Shown: positions 16,483 to 24,282, numbered from the stretch's first letter. The stretch is 29,581 bases of DNA from an uncultured Faecalibacterium sp. (GCA_934525735.1 CAKSZM010000013.1:1-29581); one strand, 5' to 3'. Notes: generated by a model not told the origin, from the sequence alone. Numbers and translations: made by a program.

Positions 16483-17340
16483 ATGGCAGGAACTCTTTAT
16501 ATCGTGGCAACGCCCATCGGCAATCTGGACGACATGCCGCCCCGGGTGGCGGCCACCTTCGGCGCAGCGGATTTCATTGCCGCCGAGGACACCCGCGTGA
16601 CCATGAAACTGCTGAACTATCTGGGGCTGAAAAAGCCCATGGTCAGCTACTACGAGCACGCTCTGCAGAAGGGCGAGGCCATCCTGCGCCGCATCGAGGC
16701 AGGGGAGAGCTGCGCCCTGTGCAGCGATGCCGGTATGCCCTGCGTGTCTGACCCGGGCGAGGTCATCGTGCGGGATGCGCTGGCGCTGGGCATCAAGGTA
16801 GTGCCGGTGCCTGCTGCTTCGGCCTGTGTCACGGCACTGGCCGTGTCCGGGCAGGACACCTCCCGCTGGGTGTTCGAGGGCTTTCTGCCTGTGAACCGCA
16901 AGCAGAAAAAAGAGCGCCTGGCCGAGCTTCTGCAGGAAAAGCGCACCACCATCTTCTACGAAGCGCCCCACAAGCTGCGCACCACGCTGGACGACCTGAC
17001 CGCTGCCTTCGGCGCCGACCGCAGCATCACCCTGTGCCGGGAGCTGACCAAGCTCCACGAAGATATCTGGAAAACCACCCTCGGGGAAGCAGTGGAGCAC
17101 TATAAAACCAACGAACCGCGGGGCGAGTATGTGCTGGTCATGGCAGGTGCACCGGCATCCGCTGACCCGGAGCAGGAGCTGACGCTGGAGCAGGCAGCGC
17201 AGCGGGCGCTGGAGTTGACCGGGCAGGGCTTCGGCCCCACGGCAGCGGCCAAGGCGGCCGCCAAGGATACCCCTTACTCCAAGAGCGAAGTGTACAAACA
17301 GCTGCTGGTACTGCAGCAGAACGGGCAGGCAGAAGAATAA
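16483..17340 (+). CDS. rsmI: 16S rRNA (cytidine-1402 2'-O)-methyltransferase
   Basis: 285 residues, tetrapyrrole-methylase fold. TLYIVATPIGNLDDMPPRV at the N-terminus, AAEDTRVTMKLLNYL, SDAGMPCVSDPGEVIV and the C-terminal RGEYVLVMAG are the RsmI signatures. It methylates the 2'-OH of C1402 in the decoding centre of 16S rRNA using SAM. GGGAGG ends 6 bases before the ATG. It is the second gene of a unit with the YabB-like gene. A short gap (46 bp) with GAGGAGG leads to the phosphoesterase, so transcription may continue. Confidence 0.96.
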   Translation: MAGTLYIVATPIGNLDDMPPRVAATFGAADFIAAEDTRVTMKLLNYLGLKKPMVSYYEHALQKGEAILRRIEAGESCALCSDAGMPCVSDPGEVIVRDALALGIKVVPVPAASACVTALAVSGQDTSRWVFEGFLPVNRKQKKERLAELLQEKRTTIFYEAPHKLRTTLDDLTAAFGADRSITLCRELTKLHEDIWKTTLGEAVEHYKTNEPRGEYVLVMAGAPASADPEQELTLEQAAQRALELTGQGFGPTAAAKAAAKDTPYSKSEVYKQLLVLQQNGQAEE

Positions 17341-17386
17341 GGCCCGGGAAATGATAAGGAAACGGTAATAGAGGAGGATCTCTTTT

Positions 17387-17878
17387 GTGACAAGACTTCT
17401 GGTTCTGAGCGACAGCCACGGCGGACGCGCCGCCATTGAGCGCATCCTGATGAAGGAAAGCAAAACCATCGACGCCCTGATCTTTCTGGGTGACGGTCTG
17501 CGGGATCTGGAATCGGTGCTGACGCTGTTCCCCAAGCTGCGGGCGTATTCTGTGGCGGGCAACTGCGATTACGGTGCACTGGAGCCGCTGGACGGGCTGG
17601 CCGCCTTTGACGGCGTGGTGATTTTTTACACGCATGGTCATATGTACGGTGTAAAATACGATCTGGATACGCTGGCGGACGCTGCAACTGCCCGGGGTGC
17701 CGAAGTGGCGCTGTTCGGCCACACCCATATCCCCCATGCAGAGCAGCGGGGCAAGGTGTTCCTGTTCAACCCCGGCTCCTGCGGCCGGTGCTACACCGGT
17801 GCCAACACCTACGGCATCCTGACGCTGGACGGCGGCAAAGTGACCGCCTATGAACACAAAGAGGTACCCAAACAATGA
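17387..17878 (+). CDS. YfcE/MJ0936-type metallophosphoesterase
   Basis: 163 residues with all family metal motifs: SDSHGG (8-13), GDGLRDLE, GNCDYG, and HGH plus GHTHIPH in the second half. These bind two divalent metals and hydrolyse phosphodiesters; the natural substrate is unknown. The start is GTG at 17387, supported by GAGGAGG (17371-17377). Its TGA overlaps the ATG of birA (ATGA), so the two are translationally coupled. Confidence 0.92.
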   Translation: MTRLLVLSDSHGGRAAIERILMKESKTIDALIFLGDGLRDLESVLTLFPKLRAYSVAGNCDYGALEPLDGLAAFDGVVIFYTHGHMYGVKYDLDTLADAATARGAEVALFGHTHIPHAEQRGKVFLFNPGSCGRCYTGANTYGILTLDGGKVTAYEHKEVPKQ

Positions 17879-18642
17879 GCATCAATGAGGTGCGCTATCT
17901 GCCGGAATGCGGCAGCACCAACGCTTATGTAAAAGAACATTTTGAGGAGTTCGGCCCGGTGGGGGCGGTGTACACCGAGAACCAGACCGCCGGGCGCGGC
18001 CGGCTGGGCCGCAGCTGGGTGAACGCCGAGGGCAAGGCCCTGTATTATACGGTGGCCATCCGGGAACCGCTGGCCCAGCCCGCCACCCTGCCGCTGCTGG
18101 CCAGTCTGGCCGTGCGCACCCAGCTGAAACTGCGCTACGGCGTGGACTGCCAGATCAAATGGCCCAACGACCTTCTGCTCAACGGCAAAAAGATCGTGGG
18201 CATCCTGTGCGAGAGCGTGAGCTACGGCTACCAGCAGCAGGGCAGGGGCATCCTGTGCGGCATCGGCATCAACCTCGCCCAGCCGCAGAGCTACTTTGAT
18301 GCCGCCGGTCTGCCCAACGGCACCTCGCTGGAACTGCAGGGCGCAAAAGTAGACCTTTCCGCCGATCCGGCATGGCTGGCTGAGGGCCTGACCGATTTCG
18401 GCTTTGACCGCAACATGTATGTGTTCGCCCGGGACGGCTTTGCCCCCTTCCGGGAGGAGTACAAAGCCGCCTGCGTCAATCTGGGCCGACGGGTCACCTT
18501 TGACCTGCCGGACGGCGGGCAGGGGGCAGGCGAGGCCGTAGACGTAGACGAAGAAGGCCGCCTTGTGGTGCGCACCGACAGCGGTGAAGTGCATGTGTTT
18601 ACCGGCGAAGTGTCGGTGCACGGCATCTACGGTGCTGTCTGA
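17875..18642 (+). CDS. birA: Biotin-[acetyl-CoA-carboxylase] ligase, monofunctional
   Basis: 255 residues. Motifs of the catalytic core: STNAYVKE, the biotinyl-AMP loop GRGRLGRSW, KWPNDLLLNGKKIVGIL and GIGINL. A short C-terminal SH3-like domain follows. It attaches biotin to carboxylase or decarboxylase carrier domains. The N-terminal helix-turn-helix of bifunctional BirA is absent (the protein begins 10 residues before STN), so it cannot itself repress biotin genes. The ATG overlaps the preceding stop codon. Confidence 0.95.
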   Translation: MSINEVRYLPECGSTNAYVKEHFEEFGPVGAVYTENQTAGRGRLGRSWVNAEGKALYYTVAIREPLAQPATLPLLASLAVRTQLKLRYGVDCQIKWPNDLLLNGKKIVGILCESVSYGYQQQGRGILCGIGINLAQPQSYFDAAGLPNGTSLELQGAKVDLSADPAWLAEGLTDFGFDRNMYVFARDGFAPFREEYKAACVNLGRRVTFDLPDGGQGAGEAVDVDEEGRLVVRTDSGEVHVFTGEVSVHGIYGAV

Positions 18643-18661
18643 GCTTTTTAAAGTTGTACGT

Positions 18662-18700
18662 TCCATGCGGACAGTTTAAATGTCCGCATGGACTTTTTTT
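18662..18700 (+). terminator. Terminator after birA
   Basis: 12-bp perfect stem TCCATGCGGACA / TGTCCGCATGGA, 7-nt loop, then CTTTTTTT. It ends the trmN-rsmI-yfcE-birA run. Confidence 0.9.
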
Positions 18701-18776
18701 GCGTGTTTTTGGCTCATTTTTACCAAAAACGCTTGAATCCACGAACTTTTCATGAATTTCTTGTGAAGTTTTCCAG

Positions 18777-18805
18777 TTGCGAACAGAGCCACACTTTAGT
18801 ATAAT
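18777..18805 (+). promoter_or_regulatory. Promoter of OPT-pqqD operon
   Basis: TTGCGA (18777-18782), 17-bp spacer, TATAAT (18800-18805). It gives a leader of about 120 nt before the OPT start. Confidence 0.8.
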
Positions 18806-18818
18806 AGAGAATGTGCCA

Positions 18819-18917
18819 GCACATCCTCCTTCAGGGGGATGTGCGTGTTTTGTGAAATAGGAATAGGAAAACAGACAGCACAAGCGCCCTGCCCCAAAAG
18901 CAAGACGCTTGTGCTGT
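18819..18917 (+). promoter_or_regulatory. Structured 5' leader of OPT transporter
   Basis: Two strong hairpins fill the leader. The first is an 11-bp stem GCACATCCTCC / GGGGGATGTGC with a UUCA loop, followed by GTGTTTTG. The second is a 12-bp perfect stem ACAGCACAAGCG / CGCTTGTGCTGT with a 19-nt loop, ending three bases before the AAGGAG ribosome site. The first could act as an attenuator and the second could influence access to the ribosome site. It matches no riboswitch class I recognise. Confidence 0.5.
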
Positions 18918-18933
18918 CGCAAGGAGTGCAAGC

Positions 18934-20823
18934 ATGAAAGATCAAGAATCCTTCAAGCCGTATATTCCTGCGGAAAAGATCACCGCAGAAATGACGGCCA
19001 CCTCTGTGATCATGGGCATCATCCTGTCCGTGGTCTTCGGCGCAGCAAACGCCTATCTGGGCCTGCGCGTCGGCATGACTGTTTCTGCCTCCATTCCGGC
19101 AGCAGTCATCTCTATGGGCGTTATCCGCGTCCTGCTCAAGAAGAACTCCATTCTGGAGAGCAACATGGTGCAGACCATCGGCTCCGCAGGCGAGAGCCTG
19201 GCCGCCGGTGCCATCTTCACCATGCCCGCGCTGTTCCTGTGGGCGAAAGAGGGTCTGTGCGACAAGCCCAGCATCCTCGAGATCACCCTGATCGCTCTGT
19301 GCGGCGGTATCCTGGGCGTGCTGTTCATGGTGCCCCTGCGCAACGCACTGATCGTCAAGGAGCACGCGACCCTGCTGTACCCGGAAGGCACTGCCTGTGC
19401 AGACGTCCTTCTGGCGGGTGAAGAGGGCGGCGCAAACGCTTCCACCGTCTTCTCCGGCATGGGTCTGGCCGCTGTGTTCAAGTTCATCGTGGACGGCCTG
19501 AAGGTCATCCCCGCCGACATCGCTCTGGCCTTCAAGTCCTTCAAGGGCGCCATCGGCATGGAAGTGTACCCCGCTCTGCTGGGCGTGGGCTACATCGTCG
19601 GCCCCAAGACCGCTTCCTACATGTTCGCCGGTTCTCTGGTGGGCTGGATGGTCATCATCCCGCTGATCTGCCTGTTCGGTGCGAACATTTCCCTGTACCC
19701 GGCTGCCGCCGGCACCACCATTGCTGACCTGTATGCAGCCGGCGGTGCAGACGCCATCTGGTCCAACTACGTCAAGTACATCGGCGCAGGTGCCATCGCT
19801 ACCGGCGGTATCATCTCGCTGATCAAGAGCCTGCCCCTGATCGCATCCACCTTCCGTGATGCCATGAAGAGCCTGAAGGGCGGCAGCAGCACCGGCACTT
19901 CCCGTACCGACCGCGACATGCCCATGCCCTTTATTCTGGGCGGCATCCTGCTGATCATCCTCATCATCTGGCTGGCTCCGGCCATCCCCGTCAGCCCGCT
20001 GGGTGCTCTGCTGATCGTCATCTTCGGCTTCTTCTTCTCCACCGTTTCGGCACGCATGGTGGGTATGATCGGCAGCTCCAACAACCCCGTCTCCGGCATG
20101 ACCATTGCCACCCTGCTGATTGCTACCATGATCCTGAAGGCCACCGGCAGTGTTGGCATCGAGGGCATGATCGGCTCCATGGCCATCGCCTCTGTCATCT
20201 GCATCTGCGCAGCCATTGCAGCAGATACCTCTCAGGACCTGAAGACCGGCTACCTGCTGGGCGCTACCCCTGTCAAGCAGCAGATCGGCGAGCTGATCGG
20301 CGTCATCGCTTCCGGCCTTGCCATCGGCGGTGTGCTGTACCTGCTGGACAGCGCATGGGGCTACGGCGGCGCTGAGGTGCCCGCACCCCAGGCTACCCTG
20401 ATGAAGATGATCGTCGAGGGCATCATGGGCGGCAACCTGCCCTGGAACCTGGTGTTCGTCGGCGTGTTCCTGGCCATTGCTCTGGAGATCCTGCGCATCC
20501 CCGTGATGCCCTTCGCCATCGGTCTGTACCTGCCCATCTACCTGAACGCTTCCATCATGATCGGCGGCGTTGTGCGCGGCCTGCTGGATCTGCGTAAGAA
20601 AGTGGACACCAAGACCAAGGAAGAGCAGTCCACCACCGGCACCCTGTTCTGCGCCGGTATGATCGCAGGCGAGGGTCTGGTCGGCATCCTGCTGGCTATC
20701 TTTGCCGTGTTCGGCGTGAGCACCGCCCTGAGCTTTGATTTGGGCAATGTGGGCGGCGTCATCCTGATGATCGTCATGATCGCATGCCTGCTGGCGTTTT
20801 CCCTCAAGAAAAAGAAGAACTGA
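18934..20823 (+). CDS. OPT-family oligopeptide transporter
   Basis: 629 residues with about 15 hydrophobic segments. Family motifs include VFGAANAYLGLRVGMTVSASIPAAVI near the N-terminus, the SAGESLAAGAIFTMPAL segment, and GGNLPWNLVFVGVFLAIALEIL in the C-terminal half. This bacterial branch imports short peptides or peptide-like metal chelates, probably with protons; substrate unproven. AAGGAG precedes the ATG. The TGA stop overlaps the ATG of a PqqD-like gene (TGATG), which suggests the two products work together. Confidence 0.93.
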   Translation: MKDQESFKPYIPAEKITAEMTATSVIMGIILSVVFGAANAYLGLRVGMTVSASIPAAVISMGVIRVLLKKNSILESNMVQTIGSAGESLAAGAIFTMPALFLWAKEGLCDKPSILEITLIALCGGILGVLFMVPLRNALIVKEHATLLYPEGTACADVLLAGEEGGANASTVFSGMGLAAVFKFIVDGLKVIPADIALAFKSFKGAIGMEVYPALLGVGYIVGPKTASYMFAGSLVGWMVIIPLICLFGANISLYPAAAGTTIADLYAAGGADAIWSNYVKYIGAGAIATGGIISLIKSLPLIASTFRDAMKSLKGGSSTGTSRTDRDMPMPFILGGILLIILIIWLAPAIPVSPLGALLIVIFGFFFSTVSARMVGMIGSSNNPVSGMTIATLLIATMILKATGSVGIEGMIGSMAIASVICICAAIAADTSQDLKTGYLLGATPVKQQIGELIGVIASGLAIGGVLYLLDSAWGYGGAEVPAPQATLMKMIVEGIMGGNLPWNLVFVGVFLAIALEILRIPVMPFAIGLYLPIYLNASIMIGGVVRGLLDLRKKVDTKTKEEQSTTGTLFCAGMIAGEGLVGILLAIFAVFGVSTALSFDLGNVGGVILMIVMIACLLAFSLKKKKN

Positions 20824-21176
20824 TGCGTAAGAAAAAGCAATCTGTCAACTATCTGGACCTGATCCCGCAGCGTGCGGAAAACCTGCGCTGGCACACGGAC
20901 GAAGAGACCGGCATCATCACCCTTGAGGTGGAGAACAGCGGTTTCTTCAACACGATCGCACAAAAAGTGTTTCACAAACCACGCTTCACGCAGGTGCATC
21001 TGGACGAGACCGGCAGCTATCTCTGGCCGCTGATCGACGGCGAAAAGACCGTTGCACAGCTCGCGGACTGCATGAAAGAGCATTTCGGCGAAAAAGCCGA
21101 GCCTCTCTATCCGCGCATCATCAAATACTTCCAGATCGTTGAGTCTTACCACTTTATCAAGTTCCTCAACCGGTAA
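20823..21176 (+). CDS. PqqD-family protein coupled to OPT transporter
   Basis: 117 residues. The core GSYLWPLIDGEKTVAQLADCMKEHFGEKAEPLYPRIIKYFQIV matches the PqqD-like (RiPP precursor recognition, winged-helix) fold: a G-x-x-L/I-W pattern followed by T-V-x-Q-L. In RiPP pathways such domains bind leader peptides and deliver them to a radical SAM enzyme. No such enzyme or precursor is here; the gene instead overlaps the OPT stop codon by one base (TGATG). The ATG at 20823 is set by that overlap. An N-terminal ~60-residue extension precedes the PqqD core. Role inferred: cytoplasmic peptide-binding partner of the transporter. Confidence 0.82.
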   Translation: MRKKKQSVNYLDLIPQRAENLRWHTDEETGIITLEVENSGFFNTIAQKVFHKPRFTQVHLDETGSYLWPLIDGEKTVAQLADCMKEHFGEKAEPLYPRIIKYFQIVESYHFIKFLNR

Positions 21177-21180
21177 CCAA

Positions 21181-21223
21181 AAGCGGCGCATCGGGCCTTA
21201 GAACAAGGCTTGATGCGCCGCTT
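21181..21223. terminator. Bidirectional terminator, pqqD / dac
   Basis: 12-bp perfect stem AAGCGGCGCATC / GATGCGCCGCTT with an inner GCCTT/AAGGC stem; T-rich tails on both strands between convergent genes. Confidence 0.88.
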
Positions 21224-21242
21224 CTTTTGTTATAAAATAGGG

Positions 21243-22526
21243 TTATCTTCTCCGCTTTCTGCGGCGCAGGTCCAGGGAACCGCCGCCGGCCGCAAGGGTG
21301 AGCACCGTGAGCAGGAACAGGATGACCAGCAGCGCACACAGCAGCAGGATCGTTGCTTTTGTGTCGGTGCGGAAGTCCGAGACATACTCCTGATGGGTCA
21401 CAAGCTCCACCGTGCCCACCTCGTAGCCGTCCAGATAGACAGTGGCTGTGCCCACCACCTGACCGCTTTTCACAGTGGCAGGGATGCTTTCCGGCAGGTC
21501 GAAAGAATAGGAGACCTTATCGTCCGCGTGGCCGTAGCCGCTCACCGGCGCCGCCGCGTACAGGTCTGCCATCGGTTCCGCCCGGCACTTGGTCACATCG
21601 ATGGTGGTCAGCACGGTCTGGGTATCCACCAGCGGGCGGTCGGAGAAGCTTTCAAAGGCCCAGTCGAACAGCTCCGCGCACTCGGCCAGGAGATGATCCA
21701 GTGTGTCGCAGTTCAGGATCACCAGCCCGTAGGCGTGGCCGCCTTTCTGGGCAAAGGCCACCGCGCAGCGGCCTGCCAGCGTCGTGAAGCCGCCCTTGAC
21801 CCACTGGACATATTCCCGGTAGCAATCGCTGCCCTCGGTCATCAGGCCGTTGGAAGAGCTGATGGTACGTTCTGCCCGCTGCAGGTTGGTGGCCGGGATG
21901 ACATAGCTTTTCGTGCCTGCGATCTGGGTAAAGGTCTCGTTTTCGGCGCAGGCAGCTGCAATTTTGGCCAGATCCTGCGCGGTGGACACATTGCCGTAGT
22001 CGAACAGGCCGTGGGCACAGGTAAAGTTCGTGCCCTTGCAGCCCAGCTCCTGCGCGCGGGCGTTCATCTGGCGCACAAAGTCCAGCACGCTGCCGCCCAC
22101 GTCCCACGCAATGACGCTGGCCGCGTCGTTGGCGCTGGAGATGAGCATGGCGTTGAGCAGGTCGATACGGCGCACCGTCTCGCCGATGCGCAGGCCCATA
22201 GTGGTGCCGTTGGCGTTCTGGATGTCCTTGAACTCCTGCGTCATGGCGGTGGGCACGGTCACTTCACCGTTCAGATCCTTGCCGCTTTCCAGCAGAAGCA
22301 GCGCCGTCATGAGCTTGGTCAGGCTGGCCACATACTGCTGCTGGTCGGCGTTCTGGCTGAGAATGGTCTTGCCGGTGTCCGCGTCGAACAGATAGACCGA
22401 CTCGGTCTCGCTGGCGGTCTGGATGGGCATGGGGTAGGCGGCCAGACCCGGCACAGCCGCCGAAACGGCCAGCGCCAGCGTCAGCACCAGTGCCGCAGCA
22501 CGACGGAGAAAGGTGTTTTGAAACAT
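21243..22526 (-). CDS. D-alanyl-D-alanine carboxypeptidase (low-molecular-weight PBP, DacF type)
   Basis: 427 residues from ATG 22526. An earlier in-frame ATG (22598) is rejected because the Sec signal peptide begins at MFQNTFLRR and GGGGG precedes 22526. Signal peptide 1-30 (cleavage near GLAA-YP). Active-site motifs: SLTK (68-71, nucleophile Ser), SAN (131-133) and KGG in place of KTG. A C-terminal beta domain precedes one membrane segment (ILLLCALLVILFLLTVLTLA) and a basic tail (RRRKRRR), so it is anchored at both the surface and the membrane. It trims terminal D-Ala from peptidoglycan pentapeptides. Its leader holds a perfect CCGGCCA-A-TGGCCGG palindrome (22545-22559). Confidence 0.94.
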   Translation of the reverse strand: MFQNTFLRRAAALVLTLALAVSAAVPGLAAYPMPIQTASETESVYLFDADTGKTILSQNADQQQYVASLTKLMTALLLLESGKDLNGEVTVPTAMTQEFKDIQNANGTTMGLRIGETVRRIDLLNAMLISSANDAASVIAWDVGGSVLDFVRQMNARAQELGCKGTNFTCAHGLFDYGNVSTAQDLAKIAAACAENETFTQIAGTKSYVIPATNLQRAERTISSSNGLMTEGSDCYREYVQWVKGGFTTLAGRCAVAFAQKGGHAYGLVILNCDTLDHLLAECAELFDWAFESFSDRPLVDTQTVLTTIDVTKCRAEPMADLYAAAPVSGYGHADDKVSYSFDLPESIPATVKSGQVVGTATVYLDGYEVGTVELVTHQEYVSDFRTDTKATILLLCALLVILFLLTVLTLAAGGGSLDLRRRKRRR

Positions 22527-22639
22527 GAGCGTACCCCCTGTTTGAACGTCCCGGCCAATGGCCGGAATCCGATTTATTTTCACTTTAAAGAATACCATAA
22601 ATCAGCCAAAAGCGAAAGAGAGAAAGGCGGTTTTTAACA

Positions 22640-23158
22640 ATGTTCCTGTCCTTTTGTGGAAAAGTCCCTCAGGATGAAGGTTCTGCTTTTGTTGCCCCCA
22701 ATGCCACCGTGCAGGGCGATGTGGTGCTGAAACCCGGCTCCACCGTCTGGTACGGAGCCGTGCTGCGGGGCGACGACGGCACCCTGACCATCGGCGAAAA
22801 CTCCAACGTGCAGGATAACGCAGTGCTCCACTGCGATGCAGGCGGGGCCGTGACGCTGGGCAAAAACGTTACCGTGGGGCACAGCGCCCTTGTGCACGGG
22901 TGCACCGTGGGGGACGGCAGCCTCATCGGGATGCACGCCACCTTGCTGAACCACTGCATCGTGGGCAAAAACTGCATCATCGGGGCCGGGGCGCTGGTTC
23001 CGGAAGGCATGGTCATCCCGGACGGCTCGGTAGCCGTCGGCGTCCCGGCAAAGGTCATCAAGCAGGTGAGCGAGACACAGGTGCAGGCTAATCTGCGCAA
23101 TGCAGCGCACTACGTGGAGCGCGGAAAAGTGCACGCCGCAGAACTGAAAAAAGGCTGA
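22640..23158 (+). CDS. Gamma-class carbonic anhydrase-like hexapeptide protein
   Basis: 172 residues of left-handed beta-helix repeats (V-x-x-G-D-V, I-G-x-x-S-x-V). Three metal-ligand histidines lie in the expected spacing: NAVLHCD, VGHSALVHGC. Family members (YrdA/PaaY/CaiE-like) are trimeric Zn or Fe enzymes or carbonic anhydrase homologues; activity varies and cannot be judged here. The gene is divergent from dac with a 113-bp gap. No signal peptide. Confidence 0.92.
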   Translation: MFLSFCGKVPQDEGSAFVAPNATVQGDVVLKPGSTVWYGAVLRGDDGTLTIGENSNVQDNAVLHCDAGGAVTLGKNVTVGHSALVHGCTVGDGSLIGMHATLLNHCIVGKNCIIGAGALVPEGMVIPDGSVAVGVPAKVIKQVSETQVQANLRNAAHYVERGKVHAAELKKG

Positions 23159-23237
23159 ACTTGGATCGTATTTTCCGGCAAATAGGCAAAAACAGGGCAG
23201 CGATTTTCGTTTTTCCGACAAAATCAGGCCAAAAGAA

Positions 23238-23266
23238 TTGCTTTCACGCGGGAGAACTGTTATAGT
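23238..23266 (+). promoter_or_regulatory. Promoter in front of candidate ncRNA
   Basis: TTGCTT (23238-23243), 17-bp spacer, TATAGT (23261-23266). No protein gene begins for almost 400 bp downstream. Confidence 0.6.
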
Positions 23267-23272
23267 AGACAT

Positions 23273-23437
23273 ATCCGGAAAGGCCCTGCCGCTGTTTTTT
23301 GCAGCGTTCCGGCGGTCTTTCCCTGTCTGAGCGCCATTCCATGCGGATGGCAGCGCTGTCATGTACCCGGAGATCGAGTTTTCTGCCCAGCTCTGTGTGC
23401 CGGAGAATGTGAAATTTTCGTCGAATCACATTTTTTC
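23273..23437 (+). ncRNA. Candidate structured small RNA of unknown class
   Basis: About 165 nt between a sigma-A-like promoter and a terminator-like hairpin (AATGTGA / TCACATT followed by six T, 23406-23436). It contains no open frame of note. Internal folding: a hairpin with an interrupted 11-bp stem (AAAGGCC-GCCG / CGGC-GGTCTTT, 23279-23320) and a second hairpin closed by AGCGC/GCGCT (23330-23357). Its ends can pair (TCCGG at 23274-23278 with CCGGA at 23400-23404). I do not recognise 6S, SRP, tmRNA or RNase P. It could instead be a long leader of the lipoprotein gene. Confidence 0.4.
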
Positions 23438-23470
23438 ACAAAAATGTAATGACTTTTCACTTAAAATCGG

Positions 23471-23600
23471 GTATACTATACCCTGCAGGGAAGGCGGGGC
23501 CGCAACTGTCCCCCTGCACATGATTCCTCCTCACACCAAAGCAATACCCCAAACAGGAACTCCCTCCAGTGTACCGCAAGCGCTGGAGGGAGTTCCTGCT
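23471..23600 (-). ncRNA. Repeated structured element, copy 1
   Basis: Minus strand. Hairpin H1: 16-bp perfect stem CAGGAACTCCCTCCAG (23598-23583) around a 13-nt loop containing TTGCGG. A linker follows, TATTGCTTTGGTGTG then AGGAGGAATCATGT. Hairpin H2 has a TGCAGGG/CCCTGCA stem and a long loop with TTGCGGCCCCGC. It ends in the palindrome GGGTATACTATACCC (23469-23483). A second copy lies at 28871-29000 on the other strand: loop and linker are nearly identical, and the H1 stem carries compensatory changes. The AGGAGG-ATG in the linker does not open a conserved frame in the two copies, so it is not a shared peptide. A TATAAA box lies just upstream (23615-23620). Confidence 0.65.
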
Positions 23601-23655
23601 TTCTGCAATAGATTTTTATACTTCTATATTTTCTTTTGAAAAGGAGAGATCGATC

Positions 23656-24222
23656 ATGTCTGAAAAAATCAGCCGCCGCGTGTTCCTGAAAACCACCGGC
23701 TTTGCCGCTCTGTCCGTTGCCGCCGCAGGTGTTCTGGGCGGATGCGATGTCAGCCCGCTGCCGGGGAATGCAACGCTTACTGACTTTGGAGAGGCTCTTC
23801 CCGTCGCTGCCCAGGATAATATGTCTTATTCCATTTCCGCCACACCGCTGTCTGAAGAATGGCATTCCTACGCTGCTGCGTTTGAATCCGATGAAAAAAT
23901 TCATTACTATATTTACTTTGGTCTTCGTATCGAAACACCTACCAAGGATTTCAAAATCAAGAAATCCAATCTTTCCTGCTCCGCCGGAAAAGTTTTCGGC
24001 TTTGGCAACATTACACTGAATGACAGCAACAAGTATTCCATTCCCACCGAGTGGACTGTAAAAGCAAGTGATACGAAAGCGGTCCCTGTCTATATCGATC
24101 TGGGTGATGTCCGCAGATCTTCCCTCAGCAGTCTTGAGATCAGGCTGACCGTTTCCGGAAAAACAATTCCCATTAGCTATAGCCCTCTCGATACCCCTGC
24201 TGAAATCAAACCTCAGTCGTAA
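23656..24222 (+). CDS. Tat-type lipoprotein of unknown function
   Basis: 188 residues. The N-terminus SRRVFLK (6-12) is an exact twin-arginine motif, followed by a hydrophobic stretch and a lipobox ending LGGC (Cys30). It is therefore predicted to be exported folded and lipid-anchored outside the membrane. The mature part is Ser/Thr/Lys-rich and probably beta-rich (SKLSCSAGKVFGFGNITL-like pattern ending in a beta-sandwich). I do not recognise a family. AAGGAGAG precedes the ATG at 23656. Its base composition and codon use (many AAA, AAT, TAT, TCC/TCT) are more AT-rich than in the neighbours, consistent with recent acquisition or relaxed selection. Confidence 0.75.
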   Translation: MSEKISRRVFLKTTGFAALSVAAAGVLGGCDVSPLPGNATLTDFGEALPVAAQDNMSYSISATPLSEEWHSYAAAFESDEKIHYYIYFGLRIETPTKDFKIKKSNLSCSAGKVFGFGNITLNDSNKYSIPTEWTVKASDTKAVPVYIDLGDVRRSSLSSLEIRLTVSGKTIPISYSPLDTPAEIKPQS

Positions 24223-24231
24223 AAAAAATTC

Positions 24232-24281
24232 TCCCCCGGCAGAACCGGCCATGCAAGGCCCCTCTGCCGGGGGATTTTTTT
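24232..24281. terminator. Bidirectional terminator, lipoprotein / holB
   Basis: 12-bp perfect stem TCCCCCGGCAGA / TCTGCCGGGGGA with a 19-nt loop; eight A on the left and seven T on the right serve both convergent genes. Confidence 0.92.
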
Positions 24282-24282
24282 G

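Noticed and set aside
23426..23524. 31-codon ORF from the AGGAGG-ATG of copy 1
   Set aside because: The second copy has different frame and length (12 codons), so the ATG is not a conserved coding start.
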